From Levilactobacillus fujinensis (lineage in GTDB: Bacteria > Bacillota > Bacilli > Lactobacillales > Lactobacillaceae), in contig NZ_RHNX01000013.1 of NCBI RefSeq assembly GCF_003946335.1, positions 1 to 64,000 of the forward strand: a stretch of 64,000 bases of DNA, given 5' to 3'. The notes beneath the pieces were generated by a model. The model was given only the letters and a program-made list of their open reading frames with translations. It did no database searches and had not been told where the DNA came from. Each line of letters opens with the position of its first letter. The stretch's first letter is position 1. Shown piece by piece: positions 50,209 through 58,798 of this stretch. Both the position numbers and the translations under genes were made by a program.

Positions 50209-51402
50209 ATGCTAATTGATTTTACGTTGACTAATTTTCGTTCGTTTAAGGATTCCGCGACACTTTCGCTGACGGCGACGGGTGGGACGTTACAGCGGCC
50301 GCAAAAGACACTCACCGTAGATAATCAATTAAGCCTGTTGAAATGTGCAGCTATTTTCGGTGCTGCAGGTGCCGGAAAGAGCACACTCTTAGCTGGGTTG
50401 GCAGTTCTTCAGCGGTTAGTGGTCACCCCAACTGAACAGATTGCCGACAACCTGCCCTTTGACCCATTTCGATTTGATGAGGGCTCTAAAAATGGGCAGA
50501 CGGATTTCGTTGTTAACTTTACGCGGGGGAATCGTCGCTATCGGTACGTTCTCAGCTATGACGCAACTCACGTGATCAACGAATCCCTTGCGCAAACGAT
50601 TGGCACAGACTATGAAGTTCTTTTTGTCCGTGAAAATGGTGAAATTACACAATTTCCAGCCGATCAAGCGGTCGCAGTGGCCAATACGCGGCCCAATATG
50701 CTCCTGTTGTACACGCTTCAGAACTGGAATTACGGACCAGCTATTGCTGCTTTTCGCTGGTTTAATGAAGATCTGTTGGTACTGGAAAAGCGACCGAACG
50801 CCAGCTTAGTGGTTGACGATTGGGTGATTAGCCAACTGATGCAGTATCTTCAGGCCGTGGACAGCGAAGTTGCAGGAATCGCGCAACACCAGGTGGCAGT
50901 CCAGTTTTTAGATGGTTCGGCATTTACTCGACCCGATTTATATCTCATTTATGAAAAATACAATGAGGAGGGGGAAGTCATCGGTACGGATGAACTGCCT
51001 CTCCAGCAGGCTTCCTTAGGCATTCAAGAATTGGTGACGTTGGGACTAACCATGATTGCAGTACAGCGGGCACCGTATCCGCAAACAGTATTGGCCGATG
51101 AATTCGCTCTTGCCGTACAGCCTATCGTGGTCGAAGCCCTACTGGAATTGTTGAACTCGACGGCTAATCGCAGCCAACTGATTCTGGTATCCAACCAGCC
51201 ACTCTTAATTGAAGAAACATTGAGTTCCGACCAAATTTTTTTGGCCGAAAAGAATTATCGTGGTGAGAGTCAGTTACTGCCACTGACGACGGTTACGGAG
51301 ATGCCATTGACCCGGCCGGTAGATGTGACGGGGTTACAAGTGGCCTTGGATCCCTATCTACTCCAAAATAAAAAGGCGTCGGTCAGCCCATTTCAGGGTT
51401 AA
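50209..51402 (+). CDS. AAA-family ATPase (AAA_15/AAA_21, OLD-like without Toprim)
   Basis: A 397-residue protein. The N-terminus MLIDFTLTNFRSFKDSATLSL and Walker A GAAGAGKST are typical of SMC/OLD-like AAA_15 ATPases. The signature region reads SLGIQELVTLG, and the Walker B segment is VLADEFALAVQP, where family members usually have a DEID/DEF...LHP pattern; the His is replaced by Gln. AAGGGAGG precedes the ATG at 50209. No nuclease or RloB partner is adjacent, and the next gene is convergent. Some relatives act in phage defence, but nothing here shows that. Confidence 0.75.
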   Translation: MLIDFTLTNFRSFKDSATLSLTATGGTLQRPQKTLTVDNQLSLLKCAAIFGAAGAGKSTLLAGLAVLQRLVVTPTEQIADNLPFDPFRFDEGSKNGQTDFVVNFTRGNRRYRYVLSYDATHVINESLAQTIGTDYEVLFVRENGEITQFPADQAVAVANTRPNMLLLYTLQNWNYGPAIAAFRWFNEDLLVLEKRPNASLVVDDWVISQLMQYLQAVDSEVAGIAQHQVAVQFLDGSAFTRPDLYLIYEKYNEEGEVIGTDELPLQQASLGIQELVTLGLTMIAVQRAPYPQTVLADEFALAVQPIVVEALLELLNSTANRSQLILVSNQPLLIEETLSSDQIFLAEKNYRGESQLLPLTTVTEMPLTRPVDVTGLQVALDPYLLQNKKASVSPFQG

Positions 51403-51413
51403 TGCACGCCTAA

Positions 51414-52160
51414 CTAGTCGACTAAAAATCCTTGATGTTGTAAAGCCGTTAGAATGGCGGCTCGTTGTTGCGGGTCACGGCTCATTTCGCTGATAATGTG
51501 GTGGGTAAATGTCTCATCGCGTTGATGACTGTTTCGTGCGTGATAGTAATCCGAGATGAGGTGGTCGTAAGCCACTAACGACGGATCATTGTTAGTCAAT
51601 CGCTGGTAGCCATTGTTGAAATGCATGAGCGCTTGGGGTAATCGTGGCTTTTGTTCTGGCTGTTCAGCAGGATGGCCGATAGCGAGACCTAAGACGGGGA
51701 AGGTCAGTGGTGGTAGGCCCAACAGGTCGATTACTCGCTGCGCACCGTTGAGAATGCTCCCCATAATGGTGCTGCCAAGGCCCATGCTCTCGCCAGCCGT
51801 CACGATAGCTTCCGTCGCGATAGTGGCGTCAAAAATACCAGCCAGTAGCTTGTCGAGGCTGTGTAGGTTAGCTGTGGTCGTAGCGGTCACCGGTGTCAGT
51901 TGTTGATTACGATATTGGTCAGCGACCATGACAAAGTAATGGCCAGCCTGCACCAACCACTGATGACCGGTAATGTCAGCTAATATGGCCAATTTCGTCG
52001 GATCGGTCACACTGATAATACTGTACTGTTGAGAGAAGGTGCTAGTAGCGGCATGCTGAGCGGCGGTGACGAGCGTGTCGACCTCCGTTGCTGTCAGCAG
52101 TTGGTTGGTAAACTGACGAATACTACGGTGAGCCATGAGTGTGGTCAACGTGGAATTCAT
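51414..52160 (-). CDS. NADPH-dependent nitroreductase/flavin reductase (NfsA/Frp-like)
   Basis: A 248-residue FMN oxidoreductase. The N-terminal MAHRSIRQFTNQLL segment and the middle GLGSTIMGSILNG block are the nitroreductase FMN-binding motifs, and the C-terminal extension fits the Frp/NfsA group. It would reduce flavins, nitro compounds or quinones in the cytoplasm. Its ATG overlaps the NrdI-like stop codon (ATGA), so the two are translationally coupled; reduced flavin supply to the flavodoxin is a plausible link. Confidence 0.88.
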   Translation of the reverse strand: MNSTLTTLMAHRSIRQFTNQLLTATEVDTLVTAAQHAATSTFSQQYSIISVTDPTKLAILADITGHQWLVQAGHYFVMVADQYRNQQLTPVTATTTANLHSLDKLLAGIFDATIATEAIVTAGESMGLGSTIMGSILNGAQRVIDLLGLPPLTFPVLGLAIGHPAEQPEQKPRLPQALMHFNNGYQRLTNNDPSLVAYDHLISDYYHARNSHQRDETFTHHIISEMSRDPQQRAAILTALQHQGFLVD

Positions 52161-52627
52161 GCCTGCGCCACTTCCTTAGCGCGTGCGACTAGGGCATCAT
52201 AAACGCGTGTCTCGTCACGGGGAACACCGCGTAATTCATAATTGGCGACGAAGGGGACGTTGAACTGTTGTGCATAGCGTTTCGCGGTTAGGCAGTATTG
52301 TTCGTTGAAATTACGGTTACCACTACCGACAACGCCGAGAAGCTGACGCGCGTTGTTATCATAAGCGATATATTCGCCCATAACGTTAGTCATCAGTTCC
52401 TTTACACCATTGTCGATGCCATTCCCACCGTCGAGGTAGGTCGGTACAAAGCAAAAGTAAGGCCGCGTTTCATCTGAAAAATCACTAGCTTCACTGATTT
52501 CCTTAGATTCAATCTCAGGAAGGTCGGCATCGACGGCATGCTGTTTGGCAGCGTAAGCGGTCAGATGTTCAACAAAGCTCCGAGTATTGCCCTCAATCGA
52601 AATAAATAATAGTCGTAAAGGTTGCAT
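52157..52627 (-). CDS. NrdI-like flavodoxin
   Basis: A 156-residue flavodoxin-fold protein. SIEGNTRSFVEHL is the phosphate-binding loop of the NrdI family, and GVVGSGNRNFNEQYC is the second FMN loop. NrdI activates the manganese class Ib ribonucleotide reductase NrdF, but no nrdE/nrdF genes are in the window, so this may be a stand-alone paralogue. The ATG at 52627 has a GGAGG ribosome binding site; an upstream frame reaches 52672. It is the first gene of a two-gene unit with the nitroreductase. Confidence 0.82.
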   Translation of the reverse strand: MQPLRLLFISIEGNTRSFVEHLTAYAAKQHAVDADLPEIESKEISEASDFSDETRPYFCFVPTYLDGGNGIDNGVKELMTNVMGEYIAYDNNARQLLGVVGSGNRNFNEQYCLTAKRYAQQFNVPFVANYELRGVPRDETRVYDALVARAKEVAQA

Positions 52628-52733
52628 GTTTTTTCCTCCGTTTTCGCCAGATTCTTTAGTCCTAGTGTACACGGATTTTAGTGGGAATGCTCTTAAGATT
52701 TTAAGGATGGTTGGTGGAAGGTGGATTCGCGAC

Positions 52734-52762
52734 TTGTCAATTTTTAAACGATATGCTATCCT
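52734..52762 (+). promoter_or_regulatory. Promoter of the ABC-F leader transcript
   Basis: TTGTCA (52734-52739), a 17-bp spacer and TATCCT (52757-52762) give a start site near 52769 and a leader of about 240 nt. Confidence 0.6.
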
Positions 52763-52797
52763 GTAGCTACTTTAAGAAAGAACGAGGTATTCAGCCG

Positions 52798-52809
52798 ATG
52801 CGTAACTAA
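52798..52809 (+). CDS. Possible three-codon leader peptide (M-R-N)
   Basis: ATG CGT AAC TAA follows a GAGGT sequence by 9 bp in the leader of the ABC-F gene. Short upstream reading frames that sense ribosome stalling are known to control ABC-F resistance genes. Translation of this one is not proven. Confidence 0.4.
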   Translation: MRN

Positions 52810-52894
52810 TTCAATCCACAAATGTTAGTCAGCTTCATCACCGTTAAGGGGTGGAGTGGGCCTGCAATTGGGATTGATGGGTTACGCCGACTGA

Positions 52895-52948
52895 GTTGCC
52901 AAAGCAACCAGTGGGCGCCATTTCCAAACGGAATGCGGCCACTTTTTT
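52895..52948 (+). terminator. Attenuator-like terminator in the ABC-F leader
   Basis: A small hairpin GTTGC-CAAA-GCAAC (52895-52907) is followed by a stem of AGTGGGCGCCATTTCC (52910-52925) with GGAATGCGGCCACT (52930-52943) and TTTTTT. An upstream AGTGGGCC near 52855 could pair with GGCCACT as an antiterminator. It precedes the coding start at 53009. Confidence 0.65.
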
Positions 52949-53008
52949 CATACTTAAAAATTGGTCGTTTAGACCCACAATCCCTGCTTACAAAAGGGGG
53001 ACGACTTT

Positions 53009-54526
53009 TTGACACAATTAACTTTAACGAATTTAACGAAAACGATCGCGGGAGTCACATTATTTACTGTTGATCACTTAACGGCCCAAGCGGGGGACCA
53101 TGTCGGTATCATTGGCGCCAATGGGACCGGGAAAACGACCTTGGCACGAATCATCAGCGGCCAAGATACGGACTTTAAAGGGCAACGCAACGTGACGGCG
53201 CCAGTGACCCTGGTGCCACAGATTGCGCCGACTGCAGGACGTTCCGGTGGACAGAGCATGTTAGACCGAATTCGTGCGGCGTTAGCACAACGACCGGAAA
53301 TTTTGATTTTAGACGAACCGTCAGCCAATTTGGACGACGACCATCAGCGTTGGTTAACGGAACAACTGGGCCATTTCAATGGATTACTGATTGTGATTTC
53401 TCATGACCGGGACCTACTGACCAACGTGGCGACACAAATCTGGTCACTTGAAGAACACACCTACACCCAGTACAACGGCGGCTTTGCGAACTTTGAGGTC
53501 TATCGCGAGCAGCGCCGGCAGAACACGTTGTCACAGTATCAACATGAGCAGCGAGAACGCCGTGAGTTACAACAAGCGGTTCAGGCACGCCATGAAAAGG
53601 CTGCGCGAGTTCGTAAGGGCAGCAAGCGTATGAGCGCCATGGAACGTGCCAATAGCAAATCCGTGCGGGAACAGAATGCGGGTAAAATGGAGCGTGGTGC
53701 CCACGCACTGCAAGAACGGGCGGACCGACAGACAACGACGGTGAAACCACACGAAACGGCAGGGTTGAAGCTGGTGGCGACAGACTTACCACCGGTGACC
53801 GGAAAATATTTGGTCACGGTGGACGACCTGCATTTGACTCGTGGTAAGCACGACTTGCTGCACCACGTTAAGTTGCGGATCAAGCCGGGTGAGCGAGTTG
53901 CTTTAGCAGGGCCAAATGGGAGTGGTAAATCAACTTTGATCGACGCTATTTTAGCCCATGCGCCTCAGACTCGGTTGGCGCCGAGTGCGCGGGTTGGCTA
54001 CTTCCATCAGGATATGACGGAATTGCCGCTGGATAAGACCGTGTGGCAGGTCATCCGGACCGCAACGGCATTGGACCAGAACCGGACGCGTCAAATTATG
54101 GGCGCGTTTGGTTTAACGGCTAAGTTTTACGACCGGCTAGTGGGTGACCTTAGCGGTGGTGAGCAGGTCAAACTCCAGTTACTGACAATTTTGGTCAGTG
54201 CCAGTAACTTACTGATTTTGGATGAACCGACGAACTACTTGGACTTGCCAGCTTTGCGGGCATTGGAGGACTTTCTTCAGGGCTACCCCGGCACGGTACT
54301 CTTTGTGGCGCATGATCAAACGTTTCGGCAACACGTGGCGACGCGGACACTGGAGCTTGCTGACCACCAATTAGCAGATCCAGAACAAACGCCAATTGGG
54401 ACGCCAGTGACCGATCTGCCACGCTTACAGTTTGCGTACGATCAAGCGATGATGGCCCCAGAGTTAGATACGCAACGATTAAAGGAACTTCGTGAACAGA
54501 TTGCGGCAATCAAATCGTCAAAATAG
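53009..54526 (+). CDS. ABC-F-type ribosomal protection protein
   Basis: A 505-residue soluble protein with two ATPase domains and no membrane segment. Domain 1 has Walker A GANGTGKTT and a shortened helical region leading to RSGGQ and LILDEPSANLD. An Arg/Lys-rich interdomain linker follows (about residues 165-245). Domain 2 has GPNGSGKST, LSGGEQ and LLILDEPTNYLD. The short first domain resembles antibiotic-resistance ABC-F groups (Msr/Vga/Lsa/VmlR). The start codon is TTG with GGGGG upstream. The leader contains a putative 3-codon reading frame and an attenuator, so drug-induced expression is plausible. Confidence 0.88.
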   Translation: MTQLTLTNLTKTIAGVTLFTVDHLTAQAGDHVGIIGANGTGKTTLARIISGQDTDFKGQRNVTAPVTLVPQIAPTAGRSGGQSMLDRIRAALAQRPEILILDEPSANLDDDHQRWLTEQLGHFNGLLIVISHDRDLLTNVATQIWSLEEHTYTQYNGGFANFEVYREQRRQNTLSQYQHEQRERRELQQAVQARHEKAARVRKGSKRMSAMERANSKSVREQNAGKMERGAHALQERADRQTTTVKPHETAGLKLVATDLPPVTGKYLVTVDDLHLTRGKHDLLHHVKLRIKPGERVALAGPNGSGKSTLIDAILAHAPQTRLAPSARVGYFHQDMTELPLDKTVWQVIRTATALDQNRTRQIMGAFGLTAKFYDRLVGDLSGGEQVKLQLLTILVSASNLLILDEPTNYLDLPALRALEDFLQGYPGTVLFVAHDQTFRQHVATRTLELADHQLADPEQTPIGTPVTDLPRLQFAYDQAMMAPELDTQRLKELREQIAAIKSSK

Positions 54527-54656
54527 GGCATTGCGGGTGGATAGTTCACAAGAAAACGCTTACTTCTAAGTTTTTCTAAATTTACACTTACGAAAAGATT
54601 TTTTTTCTGGTAGAGTAATCCATTGTGTTTTGAAATGAAAGTGAGTGTGAAAACAA

Positions 54657-56090
54657 ATGGATTCAGTACAAAGTAGCCAACCCGAAATGGCGAAAAAAGC
54701 GCGGGTACAAGTGGCCCATCCCATGCTTGCTATGATGGGAATGCTTATCGGGGGCTTTGTCGGCATGTTTTCCGAGACGTCCCTAAACATTGCTCTGCCC
54801 CAATTGATGGCGCAATTAAACGTGTCAACGGCTACGGTTCAGTGGTTGGTCACTGGGTATATGTTAATGGTGGGGATCGTTCTACCACTATCAAGTATTT
54901 TAACGAAATGGTTTACGACGCGACAGGTTATCTTGTTTGCGTTGGTTGATTTTACGGTCGGTGCGATTATTTCGGCTTCTGCGCCCGGTTTTGGCGTGTT
55001 GCTCTTCGGTCGAATGGTCCAAGGAATTGCGACCGGACTGATTTTGCCACTGATGTTTACGGTTGCCATGCAGATTTTCCCACCTTACAAGTTGGGGGCT
55101 GCGATGGGGATGGTCGGTTTGGTCATTATGTTCGCTCCAGCTGTGGGGCCAACCTTAGCCGGTATCGTCTTGGGCGTCGCTTCTTGGCGGTGGATTTTCT
55201 GGCTATTTGTGCCATTCTTGGTCATTGCCTTTGTATTTGCCGTTACGTCACTGAAGAATATTGCTAAAGTGACGCGGCCAAAGGTCGATTTCTTATCCAT
55301 CATCCTGTCCACGATTGGGTTTGGCAGCTTGGTTCTCGGTGTTAGCATGGCTAGTGACCGAGGCTGGGGTTCTGCTATCGTGATTGGTGCTTTGATCGTT
55401 GGCATTCTGGTCTTAGCTTGGTACACCCACCGTCAATTGACGATGGAGAAACCAATCTTGAATCTACGCGCCTTTGCCATTCCGGGATTCCGGATTGGAG
55501 CCGTTTTGGTTATGATCAACTTCGGCATTATTCTGTCTGCTATGTACCTGTTACCCATGTACATTCAAAAGGGATTACTGGTACCGGTTGCTTTGACCGG
55601 GGTGATCATGTTCCCCGGTGGTGTGATGAACGCCGTGGTCTCCGCCGTTTCTGGTCGGTTGTATGACCAAGTGGGGGCCCAGATGCCTGCTCGGATTGGC
55701 TTTATTATTTCAATGGTTGGGGCCTTGATGTTGGCCTTAACGTCATCGGCGACGGCTATTTGGTACATTATTTTAGCTCACGTCATTTTGATGATTGGGG
55801 CACCGCTTGCGATGTCACCATCGCAAACACATGGGTTGAACGCACTGACTGGTCCAATAGCGGCTGATGGGAGTGCCATCATGAACACGTTGCAACAAAT
55901 CGTGGGAGCCATTTCCACAGCGATTGCCACGAGTCTGTTGGGAATTGGTCAAGCAGTGTACATTGCGACCGGCGCGAACCATGCGGCTGGTGCGTTCGTT
56001 AACGGAACGCATTACGGTTTCTACTTCACGTTCGTCTTGGCATTAGCCGGGTTCTTACTGGCGCTGCGGTTACCAAAGGCTGAAAAATAA
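54657..56090 (+). CDS. MFS drug efflux protein, DHA2 family (EmrB/LmrB-like)
   Basis: A 477-residue membrane protein with about 14 hydrophobic segments. SLNIALPQLM in helix 1 and VQWLVTGYMLMVGIVLPLSS in helix 2 are the DHA2 landmarks, and motif C appears as GPTLAGIVLG. It directly follows the ABC-F gene (130-bp gap) and may be induced by similar drugs. The ribosome binding site is weak (AAAGTGAG). A strong terminator follows. Confidence 0.9.
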   Translation: MDSVQSSQPEMAKKARVQVAHPMLAMMGMLIGGFVGMFSETSLNIALPQLMAQLNVSTATVQWLVTGYMLMVGIVLPLSSILTKWFTTRQVILFALVDFTVGAIISASAPGFGVLLFGRMVQGIATGLILPLMFTVAMQIFPPYKLGAAMGMVGLVIMFAPAVGPTLAGIVLGVASWRWIFWLFVPFLVIAFVFAVTSLKNIAKVTRPKVDFLSIILSTIGFGSLVLGVSMASDRGWGSAIVIGALIVGILVLAWYTHRQLTMEKPILNLRAFAIPGFRIGAVLVMINFGIILSAMYLLPMYIQKGLLVPVALTGVIMFPGGVMNAVVSAVSGRLYDQVGAQMPARIGFIISMVGALMLALTSSATAIWYIILAHVILMIGAPLAMSPSQTHGLNALTGPIAADGSAIMNTLQQIVGAISTAIATSLLGIGQAVYIATGANHAAGAFVNGTHYGFYFTFVLALAGFLLALRLPKAEK

Positions 56091-56129
56091 AATAAATGAT
56101 GTCTGCACCTGAACTATGTAGGGTGTATG

Positions 56130-56180
56130 AAAGACGGTATCACCAGGATCTCAATGAGAACTGGTGATACCGTCTTTTTA
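56130..56180. terminator. Strong terminator after the DHA2 gene
   Basis: AAGACGGTATCACCAG (56131-56146) pairs with CTGGTGATACCGTCTT (56161-56176), followed by TTT. Confidence 0.92.
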
Positions 56181-56250
56181 GGCCATAAGTACTATTTCAA
56201 AATTGATAAAATCAAGTTGGGAGCATCAACGCGATTTCACGGTTGCCAAC

Positions 56251-56763
56251 CTAATGACCAATGAATGATGCGGGCCGTTGCGTCCCATAGTCGTAAGTCG
56301 CATCGATCGTCATTCTTTTTGGTGTAAAGACGCCAACCCTGTGCCCCCGTTTTTCATAGGTCTTGAGAACGCGGTAACGGTGACCCTTGATAGTTTGGTG
56401 GCCAATCCACATTTGTGGTAGTTTGTCATAGTAGTGCTGGGCAGTGTTAAGCTGATAACTCGGTTGTGCATGTGGGTGATTGAAACGCTTGACGACGATC
56501 CGGTGATAGCCTTTAGATTTGAAAGTAAAAACTGCGGGTTTACCCCCAAAGCGTTTACCATTTTTTTCTAAGTGGTAGCTAATGCTGTGTGGTTTAATTT
56601 GAACGACCGTATAGATTTTCTCTGACGGATGGTACTGTGTCCAAGTTCCCCGTAGTGCTGTCGGAACTGCAGTGGCTGTTTGTTTGGCCAGGGCAGTCGA
56701 GCCACCGGTGATGACGAGTAGCATGGCAACGGCCCCTAATAGTAGATTGAGTTTAAGCTTCAT
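56251..56763 (-). CDS. Small secreted protein of unknown function
   Basis: A 170-residue exported protein. The signal peptide (MKLKLNLLLGAVAMLLVI, cleavage near ALA-KQ) is followed by a segment beginning LRGTWTQYH that looks like a small beta-barrel or lipocalin-like domain common in secreted lactobacillar proteins. The mature part is rich in His, Lys, Arg and Tyr. The ATG at 56763 has GGGGTG upstream. Confidence 0.75.
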   Translation of the reverse strand: MKLKLNLLLGAVAMLLVITGGSTALAKQTATAVPTALRGTWTQYHPSEKIYTVVQIKPHSISYHLEKNGKRFGGKPAVFTFKSKGYHRIVVKRFNHPHAQPSYQLNTAQHYYDKLPQMWIGHQTIKGHRYRVLKTYEKRGHRVGVFTPKRMTIDATYDYGTQRPASFIGH

Positions 56764-56954
56764 AAATGGAATCACCCCTTTAGCACAATTATACAGTTAA
56801 ATAGCAACTAAACAACCCTATAAAAAAAGTCGTCATTATACTATTTATAATTAGCGATAGTTACGGGTGAGGACCGGTCGATTTCAAATAAAATGCGTCA
56901 AATATTGAAGTATAGCTGAGCTTTTAGCTTGCCAATCAAGGAACCAAATCATCA

Positions 56955-57884
56955 TCAGATCAGATTACTCAGCGTAAAAATTAACGGGATGGTGACTAGG
57001 CAAAGAATCGTTGATAGGCTCATCAGTGTGACAGCAGGACTTGTGTCGCCATGTGCTTGCAAAGTAAAGAGAACTACGTTGCCAGCAACCGGACAAGCGC
57101 CCATCAATACCGTGGTGTAGAGCGGGATACCCTGAACACCGAATAATCTTAGGATTAGGAGCATGATGATGGGAAAGAGTAAATTTCGGAGCAAAAGTGG
57201 TCCCCACAGCCTGTGGTCAAGCGTGTGACGATTTAATTTAACCGCGGCCAAGCTATTCCCGATGACAATCATGGACAACGGCGTGTTGATTGAGCTGACG
57301 TAGGTGATGGTCTGATTGAGCAGACTGGGGAGGTGAAGGCCACTGACGAAGATGAGCAGGCCAACCGCGATGGCCACGATGTTGGGATTCAAAAGAATCT
57401 GGTGCCAGTTAATGCGCCGGTCGCCGGTTTTATGCGGTGTGAACAGAGTAATGCCGTGAGTCCAGCAGAAAATGTTGAAGCCGGCTAGTGAAGCGACCGC
57501 AAAGAAAACACCGTTGCTGCCAAAAAGAGCACTGGCAAGGGGAACGCCCATGAACCCCGCGTTGGAGTAGACGGAGCCGAAGCGCATGATGCGTTGCAAA
57601 TTAGTGTCGGCAACGTGCTTAAAAACAAGATGGGTTACGATGACCATAACGCCGTATGTGAGGAGAATACCAAGCATGACCCAGGCCAAGGCCTGCAGGC
57701 GACTCACAGAAAAGCGTTGTTCAAAGGCGTTGACGATGAGGCAGGGTGATACCACGTAAAGTAAAATATTCGTGAGATCGGTGGCAGTTTGGCCATGCAT
57801 GAACCCCAACTTGTTGATGAGCAGACCGATGGCCATCAAAATAAACATTAGGGTAATCTGGCTGGTTAATTGGCCCATATCCAT
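56955..57884 (-). CDS. AEC-family (auxin efflux carrier) transporter
   Basis: A 309-residue membrane protein with ten hydrophobic segments. The first helices contain GLLINKLGFM and NILLYVVSPCLI, typical of AEC carriers, and VLMGACPVAGNVVLF lies in the second half. Family members in lactic acid bacteria include malate permeases, but no malolactic gene is near. GAAGGA precedes the ATG. The substrate is open. Confidence 0.88.
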   Translation of the reverse strand: MDMGQLTSQITLMFILMAIGLLINKLGFMHGQTATDLTNILLYVVSPCLIVNAFEQRFSVSRLQALAWVMLGILLTYGVMVIVTHLVFKHVADTNLQRIMRFGSVYSNAGFMGVPLASALFGSNGVFFAVASLAGFNIFCWTHGITLFTPHKTGDRRINWHQILLNPNIVAIAVGLLIFVSGLHLPSLLNQTITYVSSINTPLSMIVIGNSLAAVKLNRHTLDHRLWGPLLLRNLLFPIIMLLILRLFGVQGIPLYTTVLMGACPVAGNVVLFTLQAHGDTSPAVTLMSLSTILCLVTIPLIFTLSNLI

Positions 57885-58126
57885 TGTGCATCCTTCTTTC
57901 TAAGGAATATTATGTGGTCGCTTTCGGGAAAGTGTCAATGCCATTTCATACATCGTAGTCGGTAACTGTGGAAAACACCTAAATGTAGTTGGCCTAAATC
58001 ATCGTTGGTGTTCAAAAGGCAGGTCTAAAATTAATGCAGGACAGATTGTTGTTTGGGCAAAAATAGTCATATAATGAATGTGGGTGGTGCGGGGCCACCG
58101 ATTCATAGGGTAGGAGGACAGGTTAG

Positions 58127-58342
58127 ATGCGCATTAACCGATTTTTTTATCGATCCGGTGACTTCTGGGCTGGGTTGATAGCATTGATTGTTGGTTTTGG
58201 GGGATTATCACCGATTGCCGCTGACTTTTTTTATTGGATATTTTCCGTTGCATTACTGATGGTAGGTGTCTACGAACTGTTTCGTGGATTGACCAACAAC
58301 CAGTCAACGGATGACAAGGAGCATAAAAAGCATGATGTTTAA
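58127..58342 (+). CDS. Small two-helix membrane protein, first of a tandem pair
   Basis: A 71-residue protein. FFYRSGDFWAGLIALIVGFGG and IFSVALLMVGVYELFRGL are hydrophobic segments, and the C-terminus is charged. AGGAGG precedes the ATG. The downstream gene overlaps its end by 11 bp and encodes a protein of the same plan (FYKSVDFWSG). The function is unknown. Confidence 0.7.
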   Translation: MRINRFFYRSGDFWAGLIALIVGFGGLSPIAADFFYWIFSVALLMVGVYELFRGLTNNQSTDDKEHKKHDV

Positions 58343-58523
58343 TAGTCATTTTTATAAATCCGTTGATTTTTGGAGCGGTGTATTGATTCTGTTACTGATG
58401 GTCTGGGACATCATGCCAGTTCGTTTAACTAGCGTGTTCTGGTGGGTCTCACTGGCCTTAGTTGTCGGTGGTATTTACTACGTGTTTAAGGGATTGTTCG
58501 GCGCCAAAAAAGTTACGAAGTGA
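58332..58523 (+). CDS. Small two-helix membrane protein, second of a tandem pair
   Basis: A 63-residue protein starting MMFNSHFYKSVDFWSGVL, clearly related to the preceding protein. Two hydrophobic helices are followed by GLFGAKKVTK. Its ribosome binding site AAGGAG lies inside the upstream gene, so the pair is translationally coupled. They may form a heterodimer. Confidence 0.7.
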   Translation: MMFNSHFYKSVDFWSGVLILLLMVWDIMPVRLTSVFWWVSLALVVGGIYYVFKGLFGAKKVTK

Positions 58524-58524
58524 A

Positions 58525-58570
58525 AATTTAGAGGCGACACTTGCTTAGGTGAGGGTTGTCTTTTTTTTAC
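58525..58570 (+). terminator. Probable terminator of the small membrane-protein pair
   Basis: A bulged GGCGACAC...GTTGTC stem is followed by eight T residues. The stem is imperfect. Confidence 0.5.
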
Positions 58571-58578
58571 AAAAAATG

Positions 58579-58702
58579 AGAGTGGGACATAAGGCGGTTA
58601 GTTTGCGAGCATTAACGTGATAGCAGGAATTATGCCTGACTCTGGCATAATTTTTGCTATCGGGTTAAGCGCAACAAACTGCCTTATGTCCCACGTTTCG
58701 GC
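58579..58702. repeat. Long inverted-repeat element with nested hairpins
   Basis: GTGGGACATAAGGC (from 58582) pairs with GCCTTATGTCCCAC (58681-58694), and nested arms include ATTATGCC/GGCATAAT around a 7-nt loop and TTTGC-type inner stems. ACGTTTCGGC follows at 58693-58702. It is the fullest member of the dispersed repeat family seen at 47061, 49769 and 37076. Confidence 0.75.
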
Positions 58703-58720
58703 ACCATAGTGGCGTAAATA

Positions 58721-58766
58721 AAAGTTGCTCCTTTCAGAATTATTAGATTCTGAAAGAAGCAACTTT
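58721..58766 (-). terminator. Terminator of the CorC-like gene
   Basis: AAAGTTGCTCCTTTCAGAAT (58721-58740) pairs with ATTCTGAAAGAAGCAACTTT (58747-58766) with one mismatch. T-rich sequence follows on the minus strand. Confidence 0.85.
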
Positions 58767-58798
58767 TTGAGTTATGTCCCACTCTTTTCCCTGTATCT

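Noticed and set aside
52822-53073. 83-codon frame in the ABC-F leader
   Set aside because: It runs through the attenuator hairpin and the ABC-F start in another frame; the RNA structures explain the sequence better.
53376-53883. Minus-strand frames inside the ABC-F gene
   Set aside because: They are shadows of a well-supported coding sequence with no ribosome binding site or family match.
54548-54560. Possible cre site (GAAAACGCTTACTTC) upstream of the DHA2 gene
   Set aside because: It matches only half of the consensus and a drug pump is not an expected CcpA target.
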